Notes: generated by a model from the letters alone, not told the origin. A stretch of DNA of 64,000 nucleotides from CAVQMB01 sp963713445 (GCA_963713445.1 CAVQMB010000002.1:124001-188000), one strand, 5' to 3'; shown: positions 19,164 to 28,064, counted from the stretch's first letter. Made by a program: numbers and translations.

Positions 19164-19285
19164 GTGGGGTTGCCGTGCGCACCGGGTAGATCCACCCGCT
19201 GCATTCGGCGTAGTCCCTGAGCTGTCGCTGCGGGCAACGAATTCATCCTGGCCGTTTCCCTCATGTAAACAAGTTAGAACGATAA

Positions 19286-19306
19286 GCCGGCCGGTTGTCG
19301 GCCGGC
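19286..19306 (+). terminator. Probable terminator of the sigma-54 activator gene
   Basis: GCCGGCCG-GTTGT-CGGCCGGC gives a perfect 8-bp GC stem, and a T5 run follows about 12 bases later. It lies about 120 bp after the stop codon. Confidence 0.5.
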
Positions 19307-19378
19307 CATGCCGTCTCACCCTTTTTACGGCTCACGCCATGTTTCGAAGTGCCGTGATCCAGTGTGATTCTGATAGCT

Positions 19379-19397
19379 ACCCAATAGCCGAATGGGT
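19379..19397. promoter_or_regulatory. Inverted repeat, possible activator site (distal)
   Basis: ACCCA-N9-TGGGT, centred about 155 bp upstream of the candidate sigma-54 element. Distance and symmetry would suit an enhancer-binding protein, but the arms are short. Confidence 0.3.
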
Positions 19398-19422
19398 CGT
19401 TGGATTGCTGTGGCAGTCCAGT

Positions 19423-19438
19423 GAGTCATATCTGACTC
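19423..19438. promoter_or_regulatory. Inverted repeat, possible upstream activating sequence for xoxF
   Basis: GAGTCA-TATC-TGACTC is a perfect 6+4+6 palindrome about 110 bp upstream of the -24/-12 element at 19536. This is the usual distance for an enhancer bound by a sigma-54 activator, and such a gene is immediately upstream. Confidence 0.45.
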
Positions 19439-19535
19439 GTTATTAATTCATTTGGTGTGTCGTTTGTGACCCAGTGTTTTTTATTAGCCCATTTGCTGCC
19501 TGGTAACTCATTGATATTGCGTAATTGGTAAGTAT

Positions 19536-19551
19536 TGGCAAGGAATGTGCT
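19536..19551 (+). promoter_or_regulatory. Candidate sigma-54 promoter (-24/-12) of the xox operon
   Basis: TGGCAAGGAATGTGCT has GG and GC exactly 10 bases apart and matches the consensus TGGCACG-N4-TTGCW except at two positions. It predicts transcription start near 19562 and a leader of about 250 nt before ATG 19810. An AcoR-like activator gene is immediately upstream. Confidence 0.55.
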
Positions 19552-19809
19552 TAATAACTTGACTCACGCTGCCGGCACTGGTTGCGCTGGAAAAGACCGA
19601 TTTGCCGGAATGAGCGACTGATATTTGTCGACAACAATGTGCCGGAGGAGCGCAACAAGCAATGCCAGTTGCAGTGTCGGTGCCTGAAGACCCGTCCATA
19701 AAGCCAGCACCATGGGTTCTGGTACTCAGCGCATGGTGGCAATGGCCTGACGACGGTATACCGAAAAATGCGCTGTTCTGACGTCAAGTCAAGTGAGGAG
19801 AATCCCCCG

Positions 19810-21681
19810 ATGACTGAAAAGAAATTCTGGCGGCATCTGGTGTTAGCAACTGCTGTAGGGCTGGCGATACCATTGGCGGCGAACGCCACGCAGGCCGTCA
19901 ATCAACCGCCGATGAAGCAGGGTGCATCGGCCCAACAGAATGCGAACGACAATACACTCGTTCAGCTTGCCAAGAATCCCAACGGCTGGATCATGCCGGG
20001 CAAGAATTATTCGGTGACGCGCTACAGTCCTCTGGATCAGATCGACACCAAGAACGTCAGCCATCTGAAGCTCGCCTGGGAACGTTCGACTGGTACGACC
20101 CGAGGCCTTGAGGGCCAGCCGATTGTCGTCAACAGCATGATGTATTACGAGACGGCCTACCCCAACTACATCTATGCCATCGATCTTAACGACCCTCACC
20201 GCGTGGCCTGGAAATTCACACCAAAGACCGATCAGAACGCGCCACCGGTTGCCTGCTGTGACGTGGTGAACCGAGGCATCGCCTATTCCGATGGTATGAT
20301 CATCGCCGATACGCTGCCGGGCTATGTGTATGCGCTGGATGCCAATACCGGCAAGGTCGTCTGGCGGTCCCGCAATGCGGATTCCAAGAAGGGACAAACG
20401 GTCACCGGGGCACCGCTGATCATCAAGAATCATGTCATTGTTGGTGTTTCCGGCGGTGAATTTGGTGTCCGCGGTTACATTACGTCGTTCGACCTGCATA
20501 CTGGCAAGGAGCAATGGCGCGCCTACAGCGAAGGGCCGGACAAGGATCTCAAGTTCGATCCCAAGACCACGATCAATGCCAATCTCCAGAAGCCCGTGGG
20601 GAAAGACTCCAGTCTCAAGACCTGGAAGGGTGATCAATGGAAGCTGGGCGGTGGTACCACCTGGGGCTGGTATTCCTATGATCCGAAACTGAATCTGCTG
20701 TATTACGGCAGCGGTAACCCGGGCACCTGGAACCCCAGTCAACGCCCTGGTGATAACAAGTGGTCAATGACCATTTTCGCCCGTGATCCCGATACCGGCA
20801 TGGCGAAGTGGGTTTTCCAGATGACGCCGCACGATGGATGGGACTACGACGGCGTTAATGAGAATGTGCTGACCACGATGACCGTCGATGGCAAAAAGGT
20901 GCCTACACTGACCCATTTCGACCGCAACGGTTACGCGTACGTGCTGAATCGCAAAGATGGCAAACTGATTTCAGTCCACAAGTATGATCCGACGGTCAAC
21001 TGGGCCAAGAGTATCAATCCGAAAACCGGCATCCCGACGGTCGATCCGGCCAAGATGACCAAGGCCGGGGTGAACGTAAAGGATATCTGCCCGGCGTCCC
21101 AGGGTGACAAGGACGAGCAGCCGTCGTCATATGATCCTCAGACCGGGCTGTTTTACGTCCCGACCAACCACATCTGCATGAACTATCAGGCGTTCAACGT
21201 TAAGTACAAGGCTGGTTTCCCGTACGTCGGCGCCGTAGTGAGCATGTATGCCGCCAATCACGGGAACGTTCGCGGCCGGCTGATCGCTTTCAATCCGCTG
21301 ACCGGCAACACCAAGTGGGCTATCAACGACAAGTTCCAGGACTGGAGCGGTGTGCTGACCACCGGCGGCCACCTGGTGTTCTATGGGACGCTGGACGGCT
21401 GGTTCCGGGCCGTAGATGCCAAGACCGGGCAGATTCTCTATCAGTTCCAGACGCCGTCCGGCATCATCGGCAATCCCATTACCTACATGCATGACGGTCA
21501 CCAGTACGTCGCTGTGTTTAGTGGTGTCGGCGGTTGGGCGGCTATCGGTCTGGCAGAGGGGTTGAAGAAGGGTACTGCCGGATTGGGCGCTGTGGGTCTG
21601 ACCCAGTCGCTGAGCGACTACACCCAGCTCGGCGGATCGCTGGAGGTATTCGAACTCCCGCAACAGTACGCGGCGAACTGA
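19810..21681 (+). CDS. xoxF: Lanthanide-dependent PQQ methanol dehydrogenase XoxF
   Basis: A periplasmic quinoprotein that oxidises methanol (and often formaldehyde), passing electrons to a c-type cytochrome. It has 623 residues, with a signal peptide of about 27 residues ending near AANATQA. The vicinal cysteines are at 149-150 (VACCDVVNRG). Metal and PQQ ligands are visible as Glu217 (GGEFGVRG), Asn303 (GSGNPGTWNP) and the catalytic Asp345. Asp347 follows in WDYDGVNEN; this extra aspartate marks lanthanide-type XoxF, where calcium-type MxaF has alanine. ATG 19810 has GAGGAG upstream. It is followed by xoxJ and the cytochrome gene on the same strand and is intact. No mxaF or pqq genes occur in the window. 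Confidence 0.97.
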   Translation: MTEKKFWRHLVLATAVGLAIPLAANATQAVNQPPMKQGASAQQNANDNTLVQLAKNPNGWIMPGKNYSVTRYSPLDQIDTKNVSHLKLAWERSTGTTRGLEGQPIVVNSMMYYETAYPNYIYAIDLNDPHRVAWKFTPKTDQNAPPVACCDVVNRGIAYSDGMIIADTLPGYVYALDANTGKVVWRSRNADSKKGQTVTGAPLIIKNHVIVGVSGGEFGVRGYITSFDLHTGKEQWRAYSEGPDKDLKFDPKTTINANLQKPVGKDSSLKTWKGDQWKLGGGTTWGWYSYDPKLNLLYYGSGNPGTWNPSQRPGDNKWSMTIFARDPDTGMAKWVFQMTPHDGWDYDGVNENVLTTMTVDGKKVPTLTHFDRNGYAYVLNRKDGKLISVHKYDPTVNWAKSINPKTGIPTVDPAKMTKAGVNVKDICPASQGDKDEQPSSYDPQTGLFYVPTNHICMNYQAFNVKYKAGFPYVGAVVSMYAANHGNVRGRLIAFNPLTGNTKWAINDKFQDWSGVLTTGGHLVFYGTLDGWFRAVDAKTGQILYQFQTPSGIIGNPITYMHDGHQYVAVFSGVGGWAAIGLAEGLKKGTAGLGAVGLTQSLSDYTQLGGSLEVFELPQQYAAN

Positions 21682-21712
21682 ACCAGACAATCGCCATTTT
21701 GAGCAACGGGCC

Positions 21713-21746
21713 AAAACCGGGTGCCACATTTGGTGCGCCCGGTTTT
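21713..21746 (+). terminator. Hairpin between xoxF and xoxJ
   Basis: AAAACCGGGTGC and GCGCCCGGTTTT pair over 12 bp with one mismatch around a 10-nt loop, starting 32 bp after the xoxF stop. The A-rich 5' arm and T-rich 3' arm resemble an intrinsic terminator. Partial termination here would keep xoxF transcript well above xoxJ and xoxG. Confidence 0.6.
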
Positions 21747-21805
21747 CCCCGTTGTCGTTCCCGGAATGCAATGGCAGCCACCTTTTGACAGAGGCGAGAA
21801 ATAAA

Positions 21806-22627
21806 ATGTCAGCCAGAAAACTCTTCACCATGGCCGTGTTCACCGGCCTGTTCTCGGTATCAGCGATTCTTCCGGCACAGGCCAAAGCGCTGCGGGTTTG
21901 CGCGGATCCCGCCTACATGCCGTACTCAAACAAGGCAGGCCAGGGCTTCGAGAACAAGATCGCCGATCTCGTCGCCAAGACTCTGCACCGCAAACTGGAC
22001 TACACCTGGGCTAGCTATCGCATGCACGGCGGCTTCGATCAATTTCTTGCCACCACGCTCGACAAGCACAAGTGCGACGTTGTGATGGCGATGCCCTATG
22101 GCAATATCGAGGAGCGCACGACCGATCCCTACTATGAGTCGGCCTATGTCTTCGTATACGCCAGAAAAGGCTCGTACCAGCCGAAAACAATGGATGATGC
22201 GGCGCTCAAAACGGCGCGCATCGGCTATGTCGAAGGTACCCCACCCCAGACCGGTCTGAAACTGCGCGGCCTGTTGAGCAAAGCGCAAGGGTTCGATATT
22301 GCCAACAAGGCCGGCGTGTCACCGGAAACGCTGCTGCAAGCCGTTAGTAGCCACAAGGTCGACATCATGCTCACCTGGGAGCCCGCGATCGGTTACTTCA
22401 TGCACAAATATCCCGGTCTTGCAATGGCCCGGATACCCAACGACCGGTCGACAGGTTCACCGGAAAAGTACTCGTTTTCGATAGCGATGGCCGTCAGGGA
22501 AGGTGACAAGTCATTGGAAAAAACACTGGACCAGGTGATCAAGGAAAAACAGGGACAGATCAATACGATCCTCTCTCATTATGACGTCAAAATGCCGACC
22601 GTAAATTCACCGTCACAGCAGTATTGA
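21806..22627 (+). CDS. xoxJ: XoxJ/MxaJ-like periplasmic binding protein
   Basis: A 273-residue exported protein of the periplasmic solute-binding fold. XoxJ proteins are found with XoxF and are thought to help its activation or maturation. A signal peptide ends near ILPAQA (about residue 27). The mature start LRVCADPAYMPYSN and the internal DVVMAMPYGNIEERTTDPYYESAYVF are characteristic. ATG 21806 follows GAGGCGAG. It lies between xoxF and the cytochrome gene, the conserved order F-J-G. Confidence 0.92.
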   Translation: MSARKLFTMAVFTGLFSVSAILPAQAKALRVCADPAYMPYSNKAGQGFENKIADLVAKTLHRKLDYTWASYRMHGGFDQFLATTLDKHKCDVVMAMPYGNIEERTTDPYYESAYVFVYARKGSYQPKTMDDAALKTARIGYVEGTPPQTGLKLRGLLSKAQGFDIANKAGVSPETLLQAVSSHKVDIMLTWEPAIGYFMHKYPGLAMARIPNDRSTGSPEKYSFSIAMAVREGDKSLEKTLDQVIKEKQGQINTILSHYDVKMPTVNSPSQQY

Positions 22628-22677
22628 GCCGCACCACTTCGCGCCTGATGACCGTCCCGATTGCTGGAGTTCAAGTT

Positions 22678-23475
22678 ATGGGTAGGTATAAGACATGCAC
22701 TGCCGGACTGGCGGCAGTTCTGGCTGTGGGTTTGATGATGAGCACTACCGTGGTCAACGCCACGGTAGCCGGATCCTCGCAAGGTGCCTCCGGTGTCAAT
22801 GCCCAGGCCGCGCAGCGGATTATGAAGGGCAGTAACTGCCTGTCCTGCCATGCTGTGCACCACCAGGTGGTAGGTCCGTCGTTCCAGGCCATCGCCAAGC
22901 GCTATGCCAATGGCGGCCAGCAAACCGTCGTGAGGCTGGTGTCACACGTGAAAAATGGCGTCAATGGCATTTGGAGCCATATACCGATGCCGCCTCATCC
23001 CAAGCTGTCGAAAGCGCAGATCAGGACGGTGGTGCAGTGGATCCTGTCGCAGCAGTCAAATGGCGGCGGTAACGCCAGTCCGGCCGCAAACAAGGCCCGG
23101 CAGTACAGCTACAAGGTCGATGGCAAAAAGGTGGTGCTGGGTTTCCCGGTCTTTCGTAGCGCCAAAGATCACTACGTGACGCACCGGCTGTTTCGTGGTT
23201 ATGAACTGTACAACTCATACTGTTTCCGCTGCCACGGGCCGGACGCCATGGGTGGCGAGTATGCGCCCGATCTGCGGAAGGCAGTCTCTGCCAACCAGGG
23301 CGGGCTCAATGAAAAGCGCTTCATTACCATCGCCATGGAGGGCCGCAAGGCCAAGGGCATGCCCAGTTGGGCCGGCTTTTTCAAGGAAAAGGAGATCGAG
23401 GATATCTTCCGCTATGTCAAAGCGCGTTCGATGGGCCTGGTATCAACCGGTCGGCCCAGGACGCCGCAGGGCTAA
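22678..23475 (+). CDS. xoxG: Dihaem cytochrome c: c551-like domain fused to XoxG-like domain
   Basis: The probable electron acceptor of XoxF. After a signal peptide (about residues 1-28) the 265-residue protein has two haem c sites. The first domain (about 40-128) has C54-LS-C57-H58, with VVGPSFQAIAKRY and a likely axial Met104 in IPMPPHP, as in class I c551/c552 cytochromes. The second (about 170-255) has C182-FR-C185-H186, GGEYAPDLRKAV and Met228 in KGMPSW, as in XoxG. Typical XoxG has one haem, so this looks like a fusion of an acceptor with its own onward carrier. ATG 22678 has GGAG upstream; TTG 22624 in frame is less likely. Confidence 0.88.
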   Translation: MGRYKTCTAGLAAVLAVGLMMSTTVVNATVAGSSQGASGVNAQAAQRIMKGSNCLSCHAVHHQVVGPSFQAIAKRYANGGQQTVVRLVSHVKNGVNGIWSHIPMPPHPKLSKAQIRTVVQWILSQQSNGGGNASPAANKARQYSYKVDGKKVVLGFPVFRSAKDHYVTHRLFRGYELYNSYCFRCHGPDAMGGEYAPDLRKAVSANQGGLNEKRFITIAMEGRKAKGMPSWAGFFKEKEIEDIFRYVKARSMGLVSTGRPRTPQG

Positions 23476-23615
23476 GCGTCGCATAGGTGCGCAAATGGCG
23501 GCGACGGCCGGACAATCACCGGGCCGTTGCAGCCGCTCAGACGTGACTGACCCGCAGAGCGAGCGGCCTGCGCTGAGAAGTGGTCGGTGTAGACTGGCAT
23601 ATCCGCTTGGGCGGG

Positions 23616-25208
23616 TCAGAAACCCGCGCAGATCCCATCGCTGCGCGGATCTGCTGCACCCTCGATAAGGCCGTCTGGACGCCACACCAGTGCCCCGGCG
23701 TGGCCCATGGTGTCATCGAACGGAGCGAGCACCTCCAGATCGTGTCCGGCGGTGTGCAACTGCTTGATTAGCGAGTCCGGGAAGCGTGCCTCCAGCTTAA
23801 GACTGGACTTGTCGATATCACCCCAGGTGCGGCCCAGCAGCCAGCGTGGTGCGTTGACCGCAGCCTGCAACGTTTGGCCGAAGTGAGCGTAGCGCGAGAA
23901 CACGGCAGCCTGGGTCTGGGGCTGGCCTTCGCCGCCCATGGTGCCGTAAACCATCACCCGGCCATCGTCGAACCGGGCCAGTGCCGGATTGAGGGTATGA
24001 AACGGGCGCCGCCCCGGTTCCAGGCTTTGCAGATCACCCGATCGCAGCGAAAAACTGGTGCCACGGTTCTGCCACAGTAATCCGCTGGCCGGGAGCACCA
24101 GTCCGCTGCCGAATTCCCAGTAGATGCTCTGGATAAAGCTGACTGCACGGCCAGCAGCGTCGATACAACCCAGCCAGACAGTATCGCCCGGCAGTGCCGG
24201 GCGGGGCCACGGTGAAGCCCGGTGGCGGTCAATCGCTGTAGCCATGGTATCCAGCCGGACGCCGGCCAGCAGCGCCTGTGGATCGGAGGTCATCCAGCGC
24301 GGATCGGTCACGTAGCGGTCGCGCACCAGAAACGCCTGCTTGGTCGCTTCCACCAGGCCGTGGATGTAGTCAAAACCGTCGGGGTCCGTGACGTTGAGCC
24401 GCTCGAACAGCCCCAGAATAATCAACGATGCCAGACCCTGGGTCGGTGGCGGTAGGTTCCAGAGCCGGGTCCGGCGGAGTCTCAGGGTCAGTGGGTCCAC
24501 GATCTGGGCGTGGTAGGCGGCCAGATCCCCTTGTTGCAGCGGACTGCCAGCTGCGACCAGGTCAGCGGCGATGGTGGCTGCCAGGTCGCCGCGATAGAAA
24601 TCATCCAGACCCGCGCGTGCGAGCTGGTCCAGGGTCGCGGCGAGCCGGGGTTGGACAAGCCGGACGCCGGCGAGCGGAATCTGCCCGGCATCCAGGAAAG
24701 TTTCGGCAAAGCCGGGTACGTCGATGAGTTGGTCGAGTTTGCTGGCGGTGAGTGCGCTTTGGCTTGCCGCGACGGCATTGCCGTCGCGGGCGTAGCCGAT
24801 CGCATCGGCCAGCAGACGCGACAGTGGCAGCGGGGGACCCCAGCCGGAGCTGACAGTGAGTGCTTTCTGCCAGCCGCTCACCGTGCCGGCCACCGTCAGG
24901 GCGGCCAGCGGACCGCGCCCGGGTATGACAGTGCAGCCATGTTCCCGATAGAAGTCAGGGGCCGCTGCCGCTGCTGCCGGGCCGCTGGCATCGATGGCGA
25001 TCGGCGCTCGGCCCGGTTCGGCAATAAGCCAGAATCCATCACCGCCTATGGCGTTCATGTGGGGATAGACCACGGCAATGGTAGCGGCGGCCGCCACCAT
25101 GGCCTGGACTGCGTTGCCTCCCTCGCGAAGCACGGCCAGTCCGCTCTGGGCAGCCAGGTGGTGGGGCGCGACGCACATGCCGTGAGGTGCACGGGCAGTC
25201 TTCAACAT
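23616..25208 (-). CDS. Gamma-glutamyltransferase family protein (YwrD/HpxW-like)
   Basis: A 530-residue N-terminal nucleophile hydrolase that would self-cleave before a threonine. The probable nucleophile is Thr343 in PGDTVWLG, followed by GRAVSFIQSIYWEFGSG and WQNRGTSFSL. These sequences resemble the YwrD/oxamate amidohydrolase HpxW branch more than classical Ggt, which has NTTH. The N-terminal GGNAVQAMVAAAAT is typical. No signal peptide is seen, so it would be cytoplasmic. ATG 25208 begins the homology. It lies 25 bp after the PuuD-like gene, in line with the GS-like gene, suggesting an operon for gamma-glutamyl compounds. The substrate is unresolved. Confidence 0.88.
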   Translation of the reverse strand: MLKTARAPHGMCVAPHHLAAQSGLAVLREGGNAVQAMVAAAATIAVVYPHMNAIGGDGFWLIAEPGRAPIAIDASGPAAAAAAPDFYREHGCTVIPGRGPLAALTVAGTVSGWQKALTVSSGWGPPLPLSRLLADAIGYARDGNAVAASQSALTASKLDQLIDVPGFAETFLDAGQIPLAGVRLVQPRLAATLDQLARAGLDDFYRGDLAATIAADLVAAGSPLQQGDLAAYHAQIVDPLTLRLRRTRLWNLPPPTQGLASLIILGLFERLNVTDPDGFDYIHGLVEATKQAFLVRDRYVTDPRWMTSDPQALLAGVRLDTMATAIDRHRASPWPRPALPGDTVWLGCIDAAGRAVSFIQSIYWEFGSGLVLPASGLLWQNRGTSFSLRSGDLQSLEPGRRPFHTLNPALARFDDGRVMVYGTMGGEGQPQTQAAVFSRYAHFGQTLQAAVNAPRWLLGRTWGDIDKSSLKLEARFPDSLIKQLHTAGHDLEVLAPFDDTMGHAGALVWRPDGLIEGAADPRSDGICAGF

Positions 25209-25233
25209 GGTTGTCTCTTGCAGCAGGTGGCGT

Positions 25234-25941
25234 TCAACGGGCGGCAGCCGCATGGGCCAGCGCGTCGAACAGGCGCTGCTGCAACGGGTCGGTTGCCGCG
25301 CTCAGTTCCGGGTGCCATTGTACGGCGACGCACCAGGGATGTTCCGGTAGCTCGACCGCTTCGATCACCCCGTCGGGCGCGAAAGCGGTCGCTATAAGGC
25401 CCCGGCCCAGGGAGCGGATGCCCTGGTGGTGCCAGGATACGGTCTCGGCGTGACTAACGCCCAGGATCCGGGCCAAACGGGTGCCGGCCGTTATTTCCAC
25501 CGGGTGTCTCGTGGTCTCACGAGGGGGCAGGCGGTGCGGCACCTGCTCACCGACCACGTCGGGCAGGTGCTCGTAGAGGGTGCCTCCCAGCACGACGTTG
25601 AGCACCTGCAGACCCCGGCAGATGGCCAATACCGGCTTGGTGCCGGCGACGGCCGCACGGGCGACCGCCAGTTCGGCGCTGTCCCTGGCCGCGTCCAGAT
25701 TGTAGATGGTCGGATGCCGTGCCCCGCCATAGCTCGCGGGATCGAGATCGCCGCCACCGGTTAGAATGACCGCATCAAGACGTTGCAGCCAGGCGGCGGC
25801 GAGCGCGTCGCCGCCCACCGGCGGTAGCAATACTGGAATGGCACCCGCCCGGACCACGGCCTCCGAGTATTCTGCCGGTAATTCGTGGCGGCCGCCTTGG
25901 TTGCGGCCGTAAGTGGTCAGACCGATAAGGGATTGGGTCAT
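25234..25941 (-). CDS. Gamma-glutamyl-GABA hydrolase-like class I amidotransferase (PuuD-like)
   Basis: A 235-residue class I glutamine amidotransferase of the peptidase C26 type. The nucleophile Cys108 is in LAICRGLQVLN, and the catalytic partners His210 and Glu212 are in VQWHPELS. The N-terminal GLTTYGRNQGG and VILTGGGDLDPASYG are typical of PuuD, which releases GABA from gamma-glutamyl-GABA in putrescine breakdown. It sits 24 bp downstream of a GS-like gene resembling PuuA, which supports a polyamine role. A different gamma-glutamyl amide is possible. Confidence 0.85.
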   Translation of the reverse strand: MTQSLIGLTTYGRNQGGRHELPAEYSEAVVRAGAIPVLLPPVGGDALAAAWLQRLDAVILTGGGDLDPASYGGARHPTIYNLDAARDSAELAVARAAVAGTKPVLAICRGLQVLNVVLGGTLYEHLPDVVGEQVPHRLPPRETTRHPVEITAGTRLARILGVSHAETVSWHHQGIRSLGRGLIATAFAPDGVIEAVELPEHPWCVAVQWHPELSAATDPLQQRLFDALAHAAAAR

Positions 25942-25965
25942 GCGCTTTTCCCAGGGCCTGGTACG

Positions 25966-27338
25966 TTATAGTCGCTCGAAGCAGCGGTAGCGTTCCCAGT
26001 CGGTGACAGCGGCGTCAAACGCATCCAGTTCAACCTGGGCCATATTCACGTAATGTGCCACCACCGGGTCGCCGAACGCCTCGCGGGCCAACTCGGCTGG
26101 CAGCGAACAGTTCCTGGGCATCACGCAGGGTACGGGGTACCTGCGGTTTGTCGGCCTCATAGGCGTTGCCCGCAAAGGCCGGTTCCAGTGCCAGTCCTTC
26201 GTCAATGCCGCGGATGCCGGCGGCGATCATGGCCGCCAGGGCGAGATAGGGGTTGACGTCGCCGCCGGGTGCCCGGTTTTCGATCCGCAGCGACGCCGGG
26301 CTGTGCCCCACCAGGCGTAGTGCAGCAGGTGCGGTTGTCGCGGCCCCAGGCGACTGCAGTGGGGGCGAAGCTGCCTTTGGCGTAGCGTTTGTACGAGTTG
26401 ATGTTGGGCGCGAATAGTAGCGTCAGCTCGCGCAGTCCGGCCAGCAATCCCGCTACGAAGTGTTGCCCCAGATCGGACAGTTCATGCCCGTTTGCCATCA
26501 CCGCATCGCCTTCGCTGGAACGCACGCTAAGGTGGATATGGCAGGAATTGCCTTCGCGCTGGTCAAACTTGGACATAAAAGTAAGCGCATAACCTTCCTG
26601 CGCGGCAATTTCCTTGGCGCCGTTCTTGTAGATTGAATGACCGTCAGCCGTTTCCAGTACTGGTCGGTAGCGGAAATTGATCTCGTGCTGGCCGAGATTG
26701 CACTCACCCTTGGCGTCTTCCACCGCGATGCCAGCCTGTTGCATGCTGTTGCGGATGCGTGCGAGCAATGGCTCGATGCGTGCTGTACCGAGCAGTGAGT
26801 AATCGACATTATAAAGGTTGGCCGGCGTGAGGCCACGGTAGCCATTCTGCCACGCCGCCTCGTAGCTGTCGCGGAATACGATGAACTCGAGTTCGGTACC
26901 GGCATAAGCGGTCAGTCCGCGCTCGGCCAGACGTTCGATCTGGCGGCGCAGAATCTGACGGGGCGACACTATGACCGGCGAACCGTCGTTCCATTCCAGA
27001 TCGCACATTACCAGCGCCGTGCCGTCCTGCCAGGGGACCCGCCGCAACGTGGTGAGGTCGGGGGCGAACACGAAGTCACCGTAGCCGGTCGACCAGGAAG
27101 CGTGCTCGTAGCCGCCGACGGTCGCCATGTCCACGTCGACCGCGAGCAGATAATTGCACCCCTCGGCTTTGTGTTCCACAACGTCGTTGAGGAAGTGTTC
27201 GCTGGTCAGCCGCTTGCCTTGCAGGCGGCCCTGCATATCCACCATAGCGAGCAATACCGTGTGCATACGCCCGGCCTCCGTTTCCGCGCGCAGGGTATCC
27301 AGGCTCAGGCGGCCTGTTTGTTGCTTGTTGTCGTGCAT
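25966..27338 (-). pseudogene. Glutamine synthetase-like (gamma-glutamyl-amine synthetase, PuuA-like), two frameshifts
   Basis: A glutamine-synthetase-fold ligase. PuuA members join glutamate to putrescine or related amines. ATG 27338 follows GAGGAG. Motifs include YAGTELEFIVF, the metal-site AKGECNLGQHEINF, NSCHIHLS, and NINSYKRYAKGSFAPT for ATP binding. The frame breaks near 26320, after GRDNRTC, resuming as LVGHSPASLRIENR. It breaks again near 26097, after QELFAAS, resuming as ELAREAFGDPVVAHY to the natural end. Each fits one extra base. Repaired, it would be about 457 residues, normal for the family. Upstream of puuD-like and ggt-like genes. Confidence 0.85.
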
Positions 27339-27420
27339 GCTGTCTCCTCGTTTAATGGGCTGAACAACAGGTGTGTACGGTTGCCAAAGATGGTCGCCAC
27401 AGCAGCATTGTAGCCGCAGG

Positions 27421-27564
27421 TCATGCCTTCGGTCTGCCGCCAGCAGCGAAGCGTCCGTGCAGCCGTTCCAGTTCATTGATTCGGGCCTCCAGGCGCTTCC
27501 ACCTTGACGCCAGTTCCCGATGCCACGATTCTGGGGGCTGGTACTCAAAATGCAGCCGATACAT
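27421..27564 (-). CDS. Possible small charged protein
   Basis: A 47-codon frame from ATG 27564 whose product is strongly charged and probably helical (RELASRWKRLEARINELER). It sits 82 bp upstream of the GS-like gene, same strand. No clear ribosome site and no recognised family. The heptad-like pattern is the only support, so it may be chance. Confidence 0.25.
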   Translation of the reverse strand: MYRLHFEYQPPESWHRELASRWKRLEARINELERLHGRFAAGGRPKA

Positions 27565-27603
27565 CACACGTTGACGCCGCAGGCGCCAGGAGGATAAAGC
27601 GAG

Positions 27604-27990
27604 ATGAAAGTCATTTCGAGGGATCAAGTCAGGGGCAGTGCCTTCCACGTTGATTGGGGTAACGGGGAAAGTTATCGGCTTCTGACCCAGGCCGACGGGA
27701 TGGGTTTCGGCGTCTGTCACACGATCGTGCGGGCGGGCACCGAGTCGCTCCTGCAGTACCGCAACCATCTGGAGGCGTGTTATTGCATCGCCGGAGAGGG
27801 CGAAGTCGAAGACATGGACGGCAATGTCTACCCGATCACCCCAGGCACCATCTACGTGCTCGATCAGCACGACCGGCATTATCTGCGAGGCGGCGCAGCC
27901 ACCGACCTCATCCTGGTCAGCATTTTCAATCCCGCACTCAACGGAACGGAAAAGCACGATTTGAGCAACCCCCAGGGGTCGGCTTACTGA
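27604..27990 (+). CDS. ectC: Ectoine synthase, orphan
   Basis: A 128-residue cupin of the EctC family, which closes N-gamma-acetyl-diaminobutyrate to ectoine. The metal ligands known from EctC structures are at the expected positions: Glu57 (NHLEACYCI), Tyr84 (GTIYVLD) and His92 (HDRHYLR). GEGEVEDMDGNVYPITPGT is typical. There is no ectA, ectB or ectD in the window. Orphan ectC genes are known in non-producers that scavenge precursors or use EctC on other substrates. It starts at ATG 27604 and is intact among decayed neighbours. Confidence 0.9.
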   Translation: MKVISRDQVRGSAFHVDWGNGESYRLLTQADGMGFGVCHTIVRAGTESLLQYRNHLEACYCIAGEGEVEDMDGNVYPITPGTIYVLDQHDRHYLRGGAATDLILVSIFNPALNGTEKHDLSNPQGSAY

Positions 27991-28064
27991 GATCGCGGGG
28001 TATTCGCAAGCGGCTGCAATCCAACCCCGCCCCACCAATGTCTATAGCAACTGGGATAGCAAAG

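Larger units (their letters stand above)
19164..19809. other. Long regulatory region upstream of xoxF
   Basis: The 646 bp hold a terminator-like hairpin (19286-19306), two inverted repeats (19379-19397 and 19423-19438) and a sigma-54-like element (19536-19551). A leader of about 250 nt then precedes xoxF. No credible coding frame is seen. Confidence 0.6.

Noticed and set aside
17403..19319. Very long open frame (638 codons) on the minus strand
   Set aside because: Antisense to the clearly real sigma-54 activator; the composition is a shadow of that gene.
19573..19584. GGCACTGGTTGC as a sigma-54 promoter
   Set aside because: GG and GC are separated by 8 bases instead of 10, so the element at 19536 is preferred.
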